A stretch of 15,573 bases of DNA from the NCBI GenBank assembly GCA_025356695.1, contig JANXSE010000380.1:1-15573 (forward strand). Direction: 5' to 3'. Every line of letters starts with the position of its first letter. The first letter of the stretch is position 1. The notes below the pieces were generated by a model. The model saw nothing but the letters and a program-made list of their open reading frames with translations, was not told the origin of the DNA and searched no databases. The position numbers were made by a program, and so were the translations under genes. This document shows positions 1-6,106 of the stretch, piece by piece. The stretch is from Betaproteobacteria bacterium. GTDB taxonomy: Bacteria > Pseudomonadota > Gammaproteobacteria > Burkholderiales > SG8-41.

Positions 1-54
1 GGTTTTACCGCGCTGCGTCGCACTTTGCAGACGCTGGGCTACAATCGTCCCCAA

Positions 55-77
55 CGCCGGCCACTGACAGGCCGGCG
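55..77. repeat. Inverted repeat (8-bp stem) in the leader before the SnoaL-like gene
   Basis: CGCCGGCC at 55-62 pairs perfectly with GGCCGGCG at 70-77 around a 7-nt loop. An A-rich tract follows on the plus strand, not a T-run, so it does not look like a canonical intrinsic terminator in either direction. It could be the end of an upstream transcript, an operator, or a 5' leader hairpin. The stem itself is seen; any role is a guess. Confidence 0.4.
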
Positions 78-110
78 CAAAACATAATAAATTCACCAAG
101 GGGGCTCCGC

Positions 111-1133
111 ATGATCACCCGCCGCAAATTCCTGATACAAACCGCCGGCGCCAGCGCCGGCCTCGCAGTCGCCTCGCAGTTTCCGCGCCATGCGCTCGCC
201 CAAACAGCGGAGACCGAGCGCAACAAACAGGTCGTGCTCGCCTACAAGGCGACGGCAAAGTCGAAACCGCTCGCCGCCATTCAATCCGAATTCTTCAGCC
301 CCAACTACAAGCGCACGCGCGGTGGCCTGCAGAACCTCGCCAACAACGCCGAGGGCCAGGGCTTTGCCGACAACGGCGAATATCTGCGCGGCGCGATCCC
401 CGACCGCAACGACACCGTCGAGGAAATCGTCGCCGAGGGCGACATGGTCGGCATGTTGTGGCGCGTCACCGGCACGCACCGCGGCCCGCTGTTCGGTATT
501 CCGCCGACCGGCAAACAGATCAATTTCTACGAAGCCGGCATTTTCAAACTCGCCGCGGGCAAGATTGTCGAAGCGTGGTTTCTCGGCGACGAGGCCGGCC
601 TCCTGAAACAGCTCGGCGCGAAAATTCCGCCGCGCAAGGACGGCCGCAGGATCGTGCCGCCGGTCACCAACGCCGGCGAGGATCCGGATGCGGTTCTGAA
701 GCGCCTCGAAGCCGGCGATCTGTCGCGCCCCGAAAACCGCAACCGCCTGACCGTCGCGCGCTCGAAAGGCTCGACGCCGCCGAAGGACGACCGCGCGGCC
801 GATTTCAAGCAACTGCGCTTCGGCTTCCAGCACATGCGTGATTACGGCATCGCCAACGGCACCGTCAAGCAATCGATCACCGAGGCCCTGCCCGACCGTC
901 GCGACCGCATCGACGGTTTTCTCGCCGAGGGCAACAAGGTATGGATGCTGTTCAAGGTGTCGGGTACGCAGTCGGCGCCGCTCTACGGCGTGGCGCCGAC
1001 CAACCGGCGCGTCGAGCTGCCGGAGATCGGCATCATGACCTTTGCCGACGGCCAATGGAAACAAGCCTGGTACTTCGGCGACGAACTCGGCATGATGCTG
1101 CAACTCGATGCGCTGCACATGCTGCAGGCCTAG
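111..1133 (+). CDS. Tat-exported protein with two SnoaL-like (NTF2-fold) domains
   Basis: A 340-residue protein with a twin-arginine signal: TRRKFLIQ at residues 3-10, a hydrophobic stretch, and a likely cleavage site after ALA30. Two SnoaL-like units follow, about residues 38-170 and 230-335. The motifs run in parallel: AIPDRND (95-101) matches ALPDRRD (259-265), VAEG matches LAEG, GPLFGIPPT matches APLYGVAPT, and AWFLGDE (155-161) matches AWYFGDE (319-325). This shows an internal duplication. SnoaL-like folds include polyketide cyclases and many small-molecule-binding proteins of unknown activity. Folded export through Tat suggests a periplasmic role. AAGGGGG at 98-104 is the Shine-Dalgarno for this ATG. 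The lipoprotein gene starts 36 nt downstream, probably in the same transcript. Fold and export are well supported; substrate and reaction are unknown. Confidence 0.85.
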   Translation: MITRRKFLIQTAGASAGLAVASQFPRHALAQTAETERNKQVVLAYKATAKSKPLAAIQSEFFSPNYKRTRGGLQNLANNAEGQGFADNGEYLRGAIPDRNDTVEEIVAEGDMVGMLWRVTGTHRGPLFGIPPTGKQINFYEAGIFKLAAGKIVEAWFLGDEAGLLKQLGAKIPPRKDGRRIVPPVTNAGEDPDAVLKRLEAGDLSRPENRNRLTVARSKGSTPPKDDRAADFKQLRFGFQHMRDYGIANGTVKQSITEALPDRRDRIDGFLAEGNKVWMLFKVSGTQSAPLYGVAPTNRRVELPEIGIMTFADGQWKQAWYFGDELGMMLQLDALHMLQA

Positions 1134-1169
1134 GGAACCCGCCGGCGGCGCGGCACTCCAATCAAGCGT

Positions 1170-1568
1170 ATGCAAACGCGCGCTTCAATCCGGAATACGC
1201 CTCGCGCCGCCGCGGTCGTTGTGGCCGCGCTGCTGCTGGGCGCCTGCACGCCGATGCGCTGGGAACGCGACGGCCTGACGCTCGATTACGCTGACAAAGA
1301 CTGGGGCGACTGCCGCCGCCAGTCGATCGCCGGCGCCAACCGCTGGCTGATGTTCGATACTTTCCCGCGCACCTACTTCGGCCGCGACGCGCTGGGCCGT
1401 CCCTACAGCTACTATCGGGCTAACCCCTATCCGAACCGCTTCATGCTGGAACAGGAATATCTAGACGGTTGTCTGCGCTCGCGCGGTTTCCGTCGCGTGC
1501 CGGTGCAGCCGGAGGCTGCGGTCAAGCCGGCGCCCGCCGCCGAACCCGCACCCGCGAACAACCCGTAA
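1170..1568 (+). CDS. Small hypothetical lipoprotein
   Basis: A 132-residue protein with a type II signal peptide: basic N-terminus, hydrophobic AAAVVVAALL, and lipobox LLGAC with the lipidated Cys at residue 26. The residue after that Cys is Thr, not Asp, so by the E. coli +2 rule outer-membrane sorting is expected. The mature part has a Trp/Tyr/Arg-rich core with two further cysteines, one in the WGDCRRQ motif and one in CLRSRGF, which could form a disulfide. The tail is rich in Pro, Ala and Glu, as in low-complexity periplasmic linkers. It lies 36 nt after the SnoaL-like gene and is probably co-transcribed with it. The ribosome-binding site before the ATG is weak, which fits read-through from upstream. 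I recognise the lipoprotein type but not the family, and assign no function. Confidence 0.75.
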   Translation: MQTRASIRNTPRAAAVVVAALLLGACTPMRWERDGLTLDYADKDWGDCRRQSIAGANRWLMFDTFPRTYFGRDALGRPYSYYRANPYPNRFMLEQEYLDGCLRSRGFRRVPVQPEAAVKPAPAAEPAPANNP

Positions 1569-1590
1569 ACGTTTGCGTCTAGGGCCGCCG

Positions 1591-1612
1591 GTAAGCATGG
1601 CGTAAGCGTGGC
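1591..1612 (+). promoter_or_regulatory. Tandem 11-bp direct repeat, candidate response-regulator site
   Basis: GTAAGCATGGC (1591-1601) is followed at once by GTAAGCGTGGC (1602-1612), with 10 of 11 positions identical. The period is one helical turn. OmpR/PhoB-type response regulators commonly bind head-to-tail repeats with this spacing. A weak -10-like GATGAT lies at 1617-1622, so the repeat would cover the -35 region of the small secreted-protein gene starting at 1652. The repeat is seen directly; the regulator and the promoter are inferred. Confidence 0.4.
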
Positions 1613-1651
1613 GCGTGATGATATCGGGGTTGCAGTCCGCCAGACTTGGGA

Positions 1652-1915
1652 ATGCCGATGAAAGTTCTACTACCGGGTATGTTGATGCTCTCGCTGCTGA
1701 CCAGCGCACCGGTATATGCGCGCGGCGGCAGCCACGGCCATCATCACGGCGGCCATCTGCGTTCGCATTATTCGACGCTGCCGGCGACCAGCGCGGCGCC
1801 GCGTTATTGCGCATCGACGCAGCGACGGGTGCTTGACCTGAGGGATTGTCCGGAAGCGACCATCGCGCCACCGGCCGAAACACCGGTCAGCAGCACGAAC
1901 CGCGACAACCGGTAG
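1652..1915 (+). CDS. Small His-rich secreted protein
   Basis: An 87-residue protein from the ATG at 1652. A second in-frame ATG at 1658 and a TTG at 1646 are alternative starts. It has a clear Sec signal peptide: MKVLLPGMLMLSLLTSAPVYA, with cleavage expected after VYA. The mature chain of about 62 residues opens with a Gly/His cluster (GGSHGHHHGGH), which suggests binding of a transition metal such as Ni, Zn or Cu. Two cysteines follow (YCAS and DCPE), then a Pro/Thr/Ser-rich tail. The tandem 11-bp repeat at 1591-1612 is immediately upstream, so expression may be controlled separately from the lipoprotein gene. It ends 6 nt from the convergent gene at 1922-2101. Signal peptide and His cluster are seen; metal binding is inferred. 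No family recognised. Confidence 0.65.
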   Translation: MPMKVLLPGMLMLSLLTSAPVYARGGSHGHHHGGHLRSHYSTLPATSAAPRYCASTQRRVLDLRDCPEATIAPPAETPVSSTNRDNR

Positions 1916-1921
1916 AACGCG

Positions 1922-2101
1922 CTACGCTTTGGCGGCAACGCGCAAAGCCAGCCGCTTGTTCTTGGCCAGATTGCGCAGCTCGGTGCGGCGACGTTCGTAA
2001 CAGGCCGCGCAGATCCAGCGGGTGGCGCCGATTTTGCGACCTTCGGTGGCAACCCAATGGCTGCCGGTGCTGCAAAAGCGCTTTTTAACTTCGGTGGTCA
2101 T
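1922..2101 (-). CDS. 59-residue Cys-containing basic protein, possible zinc-binding
   Basis: The chosen start is the ATG at 2101, preceded by AGGA at good distance; it begins MTTEVKKRFC. Longer in-frame starts up to 2170 add residues with no better ribosome-binding site. The protein has Cys10, His15, Cys31 and Cys34, the last two forming a CxxC within WICAACYERR. A C-terminal stretch rich in Lys, Arg, Ala and Leu is predicted helical and basic. Three Cys plus one His could make a single zinc site, as in small zinc-ribbon proteins, possibly nucleic-acid-binding given the charge. It has no signal peptide, so it is cytoplasmic. It converges on the His-rich secreted-protein gene. It is a likely real small gene of unknown function; zinc binding is inference. 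Confidence 0.6.
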   Translation of the reverse strand: MTTEVKKRFCSTGSHWVATEGRKIGATRWICAACYERRRTELRNLAKNKRLALRVAAKA

Positions 2102-2236
2102 GGTGTTCCTGCTGTGGGGAGCCAGACGATACCGCGTGTGGTGTTCCATTTTACTCGAAATACGGAACACAGTGAGCGCTAACCTGCGGCGCCCGCGAAC
2201 AACGCCTTAAACCATCCCGACCGCCCTCCGCAAAAC

Positions 2237-2262
2237 ACCCACGCAGTTTGCGCTGCGTGGGT
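2237..2262 (-). terminator. Rho-independent terminator of the first Bug gene
   Basis: ACCCACGCAG (2237-2246) and CTGCGTGGGT (2253-2262) form a perfect 10-bp stem with a 6-nt loop. Read on the minus strand, the stem is followed by GTTTTGC. It lies 13 nt beyond the stop codon of the minus-strand Bug gene, where a terminator is expected. The remaining bases from 2102 to 2236 show no further feature apart from the ribosome-binding site of the 59-residue gene. Confidence 0.8.
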
Positions 2263-2275
2263 CCGAACCGCAGCG

Positions 2276-3241
2276 TTATTCGGCCGACAGATTCATCGCG
2301 CGGACGATCCTGCCCAGGCGTTCGATCTCGCGCCGCAGATGCGCATCCAGTTCTTCGGGTTCGCCGCCAACCGGCACGTAGGCCAGTTCATTCAGGCGCT
2401 TCTGCGCCGCCGCGCTGCGCAACACCGCGACCGCCGCCGTGTGCAGCGTGGCAATCACCTCTTTGGGCGTTTTCGCCGGCACCATCAGGCCGTACCAATT
2501 GCCCGACTCGTAATCCTTGAGGCCGGATTCCGCGATGGTCGGCAGCTTGGGCGCCAGCGCGACACGCTTGAGACTGGTCACGCCCAACGGGCGCAGGCGC
2601 CCGCTTTGCAGATGCGGCATCGTCACCGCGATCGGCGCGAAGTACACGCCCACTTCACCGGCAATCACTGCGGTCAACGCGGGGCCGCCGCCCTTGTACG
2701 GGACGTGCAGCATCCTGATGCCGGCCTGCCCGTTAAACAGTTCGGCGGCGAGAAAGGTGAACGTGCCGGTGCCGCCCGAGGAATACAGCAGACCGTCGGG
2801 CTGCGCCTTTGCCAGACGGATCAGCTCGCGCACCGATTTCACCGGCAGCGAGGGATGCACGACCAGCACCGCCGGATCAGTGGCAATGCGCGTGACCGGC
2901 GCGAAGTCGCGCAGGATGTCGTAGGCCAGCGATTTGTAGAGCGTGACGTTGACGGCGAGACTGATCGTCATCTGCAGCAGCGTGTAGCCGTCGGCCGGTG
3001 ACCTGGCGACGACTTCTGCACCAAGGTTGGAGCCGGTGCGGTTTTCAACCACCACCTGGCGGCCGAGTTGCTGCGTCAGCCCTTCGGCCATCAAACGGCC
3101 CAGCGTGTCGGTCGAACTACCGGCCGAGCCGGTGACGATATAGCGTATCGGCTTCACCGGATAAGTCTGTGCCGCGCAGTCGCCGACCATACACACGGCG
3201 ACGGCGACGAACGACAAAAGCTTACGCGAACTCTTCCTCAT
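2276..3241 (-). CDS. Bug/TctC-family periplasmic solute-binding protein
   Basis: A 321-residue protein, the usual length for the family. An N-terminal signal peptide is cleaved probably after residue 24 (CAA/QTYP). Family marks are in order: YPVKPIRYIV at the mature start, GSSTDTLGR near 41-49 with the ligand-site Asp45, VVVENRTGSNLGAE, SPADGYTLL (81-89), the LPTIAESGL stretch, and WYGLMVPAKTP. Bug proteins capture small carboxylates or related organics in the periplasm; some feed TctAB-type tripartite transporters, but most are orphans like this one. No TctA or TctB gene is in the window. It diverges from the hydrolase/Bug operon starting at 3396, sharing the 154-bp spacer, and ends at its own terminator. 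The ligand cannot be read from sequence. Confidence 0.95.
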   Translation of the reverse strand: MRKSSRKLLSFVAVAVCMVGDCAAQTYPVKPIRYIVTGSAGSSTDTLGRLMAEGLTQQLGRQVVVENRTGSNLGAEVVARSPADGYTLLQMTISLAVNVTLYKSLAYDILRDFAPVTRIATDPAVLVVHPSLPVKSVRELIRLAKAQPDGLLYSSGGTGTFTFLAAELFNGQAGIRMLHVPYKGGGPALTAVIAGEVGVYFAPIAVTMPHLQSGRLRPLGVTSLKRVALAPKLPTIAESGLKDYESGNWYGLMVPAKTPKEVIATLHTAAVAVLRSAAAQKRLNELAYVPVGGEPEELDAHLRREIERLGRIVRAMNLSAE

Positions 3242-3395
3242 TGATGCGGGCCCTCTTGCGCGGGGGATAGCTCAGCGCGCCGCCAGCGACGCGCGCGTGA
3301 ACAGGATTATGGCATGCGGGTTTGCCGGCGAGCATGCCGCCGGCCAATCGCGGTATGCTTGCGAAAAGCAGCGCAAGTCTACACAGGAGGAGCAG
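3242..3395. promoter_or_regulatory. Divergent spacer with three phased GYATGC motifs
   Basis: This 154-bp spacer separates the two divergent transcription units of the Bug cassette, so promoters for both are expected here. It holds GCATGC at 3312-3317, GCATGC at 3332-3337 and GTATGC at 3353-3358, spaced 20 and 21 bp apart, about two helical turns. A further inverted pair, GCCGGC at 3324-3329 and 3339-3344, flanks the middle copy. TATGCT at 3354-3359 is a weak -10 for the hydrolase gene; no good -35 was found. The phased motifs are candidate operators for an unknown regulator. Confidence 0.4.
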
Positions 3396-4562
3396 ATGTT
3401 TTACAACGGCAACTGGATCCACAGCTTTCCACAGAATTACCAATGGTCGAACGCGATACTCGTCACCAAGGGCATGGCGCCCTATGGCGCGGTGGCGATG
3501 GGCGAGATCGACATCGTCACGCAGAAACTACACGCGCGCATCGACGAACCGCATGCGTGGTGGGAAGAATGGGAAGCGATGGCCGCATTCATCGAGCGTG
3601 GCGGCGACAGCGCCGCCGCTGCGGGCAACCATGCCACCGCCGGCAACTATTACCTGCGCGCCGCCAATTACTATTACACGGGCGAGCGCATGATCGAGCC
3701 GGGCGACAAAAAAATCGGCATGTACAAAAAGAGCCTGCATTGCGCGCACGAGGGTTTGAAGCGCCGCTACCCAACCGTTGAGTTTGTCGAGGTGCCGTAC
3801 GAAGGCGGTTCGCTGCCGGCCTATTTCATGAAGTCGCCCTACGCCAAAGGGCCGGCACCGACCATGGTGCTGTTCGACGGACTCGACAACTGCAAGGAAA
3901 TGAGCGTGCTGTTCGCCGGCGCCGAGCTCGCGTTCCGCGGTTACCACACGCTGGCGATCGACGGCCCCGGCCAGGGCGAGGCACTGCGGTTGCGCAACAT
4001 TCCGGCGCGTTTCGACTATGAAGTCGCCGGCACCGCCGCCTATGAATACGTCGCCAGCCGCAACGACGTCGATGCGAAACGCGTCGCCATCATGGCCTAC
4101 AGCGCCGGCGGCTATTACGCGCCGCGTGCCGCCGCCTTCGAACCGCGTTACGCCGCGCTGATCGCATGGGGCCCGCATTACGATTACCACGCGGTCTGGC
4201 AAAAACGCTGGGACGCGATGAAGAAAGATCACAACAGCGTGGCCACTTCACACTTTCAATTGCCGTGGGTATTGGGCGTGAAGAGTGGCAACATGGAAGA
4301 AGCGATGGAGAAGCTGAAGAAATTCACGCTCGCCGGTGTCGCCGACAAAATCAAATGCCCGATGCTGATCTGCTGGGGCGAGGAAGACAAACTCACACCG
4401 CGCGAAATCGCCCACCAACTCTACGACAACGTCGGCTCCAAGGACAAAACGCTGAAAGTATTTACCGCGGCCGAGGGCGGCGCCGAACACTGCCAGGTGG
4501 ATAACCGGCAGGTCGGCACTGATTACATCTGCGACTGGCTGTCGGCAAGACTGCATCCGTAA
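3396..4562 (+). CDS. Alpha/beta-hydrolase resembling 2,6-dihydroxypseudooxynicotine hydrolase / FrsA-type enzymes
   Basis: The start at 3396 gives 388 residues and is preceded by a perfect AGGAGG five bases upstream; an upstream ATG at 3297 is in frame but not supported. A helical N-terminal part (about 1-125) precedes an alpha/beta-hydrolase core. Visible motifs are the oxyanion-region DGLDN (161-165), DGPGQGE (189-195), and the nucleophile elbow AYSAGG with Ser236. The acid is Asp331 in WGEEDKLTP and the base His365 in AEHCQVDN. The large N-terminal region plus DGPGQGE resembles the group containing 2,6-dihydroxypseudooxynicotine hydrolase, a C-C bond hydrolase of nicotine breakdown, though esterases are also in this group. 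There is no signal peptide, so it is cytoplasmic. A Bug gene follows after 5 nt. Fold and triad are well supported; substrate is unknown. Confidence 0.9.
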   Translation: MFYNGNWIHSFPQNYQWSNAILVTKGMAPYGAVAMGEIDIVTQKLHARIDEPHAWWEEWEAMAAFIERGGDSAAAAGNHATAGNYYLRAANYYYTGERMIEPGDKKIGMYKKSLHCAHEGLKRRYPTVEFVEVPYEGGSLPAYFMKSPYAKGPAPTMVLFDGLDNCKEMSVLFAGAELAFRGYHTLAIDGPGQGEALRLRNIPARFDYEVAGTAAYEYVASRNDVDAKRVAIMAYSAGGYYAPRAAAFEPRYAALIAWGPHYDYHAVWQKRWDAMKKDHNSVATSHFQLPWVLGVKSGNMEEAMEKLKKFTLAGVADKIKCPMLICWGEEDKLTPREIAHQLYDNVGSKDKTLKVFTAAEGGAEHCQVDNRQVGTDYICDWLSARLHP

Positions 4563-4567
4563 ACGGC

Positions 4568-5536
4568 ATGCGCGCCCTACTCGCAGCGCCCATCGCCGCA
4601 TTGTTGCTCATCGCGGGGACCACCGCGGCGCAGGATTATCCGCAGCGGCCGATCCGCATGGTGATTCCGTTTCCGGCGGGCGGCTCGATCGACGTCATCG
4701 GCCGCGCCATCGCGCAACCGTGGAGTGCGGTGCTCGGGCAACAAATCGTCATCGACAACCGCGGCGGTGCCGGCGGCACGCTCGGCAGCGAACTTGTCGC
4801 CAAAGCACAGCCCGATGGCTACACGATCCTCTACGGCAACTCGGGGCCGCTGTCGATCGGGCCCAATCTCTACAAAAAACTCGGCTACGACCTCTTCCGC
4901 GATTTCGCGCCGGTGTCGCAGGCGGTGACCTCGCCCTTCGTAATCTTCGCAACGCAGTCGCTGCCGGCCAACAACGCCGCCGAACTCGTCGCCTATGCGA
5001 AGGAACGGCCCAATCAAATCAACTACGCCTCAAGCGGCGTCGGCAGCGGCCTGCATCTGGTCGGCGAACTCTTCCAGAGCGTCACCGGCACGAAACTCGT
5101 GCACGTGCCGTTCAAGGGCATCAGCCAGGCCTTGCCCGAACTGTTCGCCGGCCGCGTCCAACTGGCCATGAGCACCACGGCGGGACTCGCTCCGCATGTG
5201 CGTGCAGGCCGCATGAAAGGCATCGTCAGCACCGGCCGCGAACGTTCACCGCAACTGCCGGAGATACCGACCTGCATCGAAGCCAACCTGCCCGGCCTCT
5301 GCAGCGGCTCGTGGCACGCCATCGTCGCGCCGGCCGGCACGCCGCGCGCCATCGTCAACAAACTTCAGCAGACGCTGAAGGCGACGCTATCGAACGTGGA
5401 ACTCAAAGAGCAACTGCTGGCACGCGAAGATGCCTCGGCGGTCGCGAGTACGTCTGATGATCTGGCGAAATTTCTGCGCAGCGAATCGACGCGCTGGGCG
5501 GGCATCATCAAAGCGGTGGGCGTGAAAGGCGAATAG
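4568..5536 (+). CDS. Bug/TctC-family periplasmic solute-binding protein
   Basis: A 322-residue protein with a signal peptide cleaved probably around residue 21 (TTAA/QDYP). Family marks include PIRMVIPFPAGGSIDVIGR with Asp42 in the ligand loop, DNRGGAGGTLGSELVA, QPDGYTILYG (81-90), INYASSGVGSGLHL, LVHVPFKG and APAGTPRAIVNKL. It starts 5 nt after the hydrolase stop and has no clear ribosome-binding site of its own, so translation is probably coupled. Unusual cysteines Cys236 and Cys245 lie in the lobe-2 segment PTCIEANLPGLCSG and could form a disulfide in the periplasm. It differs clearly from the divergent Bug protein at 2276-3241, so the two are not a recent duplication and may bind different ligands. 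Pairing with the hydrolase suggests the ligand or its ester is metabolised in the cell. Confidence 0.95.
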   Translation: MRALLAAPIAALLLIAGTTAAQDYPQRPIRMVIPFPAGGSIDVIGRAIAQPWSAVLGQQIVIDNRGGAGGTLGSELVAKAQPDGYTILYGNSGPLSIGPNLYKKLGYDLFRDFAPVSQAVTSPFVIFATQSLPANNAAELVAYAKERPNQINYASSGVGSGLHLVGELFQSVTGTKLVHVPFKGISQALPELFAGRVQLAMSTTAGLAPHVRAGRMKGIVSTGRERSPQLPEIPTCIEANLPGLCSGSWHAIVAPAGTPRAIVNKLQQTLKATLSNVELKEQLLAREDASAVASTSDDLAKFLRSESTRWAGIIKAVGVKGE

Positions 5537-5539
5537 CCT

Positions 5540-5563
5540 GCCGCGGTCGTCTCAACCCGCGGC
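5540..5563. terminator. Possible hairpin between convergent Bug and SixA-like genes
   Basis: GCCGCGG (5540-5546) and CCGCGGC (5557-5563) form a 7-bp stem with a 10-nt loop, sitting across the 15-bp gap between the two convergent stop codons. There is no T-run on either side, so it is a weak candidate for a bidirectional terminator. Confidence 0.3.
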
Positions 5564-6025
5564 GTGATCCTGCCGCCAAGCCCAGGTGATCGACCACTCG
5601 CTGCCCTCGCCTTCGATGCAGACAGCAGTGCCATTGCCCGGTTTGAAATCGAAGACCTTGCGCTGCTCGTCACCGCACACCATCTTCGCGACGGCGCGCA
5701 GCAGGTAGTCGATGTGGCCACACATCATCAGATCGCCCTTGGTGGCGGCAATTTCGGCAAGAAAAGGCGCGACCGCATCACCGGTGTTGATCGGATAAGC
5801 GGCCTGCGCGGCCCTGTTTGCCAGCCCCATCTTTTCGGCGATGACGACGGCAGTGTCGGTGACCCATTGCGCGTCGCTGTGCAGAATGCGCACGGGTGAC
5901 AGGCCCAGCGCCTTGAAGCGCGCGGCCAGCCGTTCGGCCTGTGCATGGCCTTTCGTGCTGATGTGACGCTGCGGGTCCTGCTCGGCTTTCAGTGCGTCAA
6001 CGTGGTGTACGAGTATGACTTTCAT
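5552..6025 (-). CDS. SixA-like histidine-phosphatase-fold protein with degenerate active site
   Basis: The start is the ATG at 6025, preceded by GGAGGAAATC; it gives 157 residues, close to SixA length. The N-terminus reads LVHHVDA where the family has LVRHG. His8 aligns with the phosphorylated histidine, but the arginine before it is His7 and the glycine after it is Val9. The second family motif, SPxxRAxQTA, reads SDAQWVTDTA (50-59), with Trp54 in place of the second arginine. The later catalytic His104 remains in MCGHID (101-106), and HISTKGHAQAERL matches the LTxxGxxQAxxL helix. The fold is recognisable, but both phosphate-binding arginines are gone, so ordinary phosphohistidine phosphatase activity is doubtful. 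It may bind a phospho-ligand without hydrolysis or act on another substrate. It lies downstream of panC but is separated from it by 81 nt and a palindrome. Confidence 0.8.
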   Translation of the reverse strand: MKVILVHHVDALKAEQDPQRHISTKGHAQAERLAARFKALGLSPVRILHSDAQWVTDTAVVIAEKMGLANRAAQAAYPINTGDAVAPFLAEIAATKGDLMMCGHIDYLLRAVAKMVCGDEQRKVFDFKPGNGTAVCIEGEGSEWSITWAWRQDHAAG

Positions 6026-6062
6026 GATTTCCTCCGTCTGATTTCTGCAATGTATTTTTTGG

Positions 6063-6087
6063 GTAGGGTGCGCAATGCGCACGCTAC
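6063..6087. repeat. Imperfect 25-bp palindrome, REP-like intergenic element
   Basis: GTAG (6063-6066) pairs with CTAC (6084-6087). After one mismatch, GTGCGC (6068-6073) pairs with GCGCAC (6077-6082) around AAT. It lies in the 81-nt gap between panC and the SixA-like gene. The core, GTAGGGTGCG followed by its inverted half, resembles dispersed palindromes I know from proteobacterial intergenic regions. Only one copy is in this window, so repetition is not shown here. It is not a usual terminator: the minus strand has A residues after the stem. Confidence 0.45.
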
Positions 6088-6106
6088 ACACTGATGTTGA
6101 GCTGCT

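Noticed and set aside
25..45. TTGCAG and TACAAT near the left edge as a promoter for the SnoaL-like gene
   Set aside because: The spacing is only 9 nt, far below the 16-18 nt needed, and no alternative -35 fits.
93..1175. Long minus-strand open frame opposite the SnoaL-like gene
   Set aside because: The plus-strand protein has a clear Tat signal and duplicated fold; the antisense frame is Arg/Val/Ala-rich with no motif, as expected in high-GC DNA.
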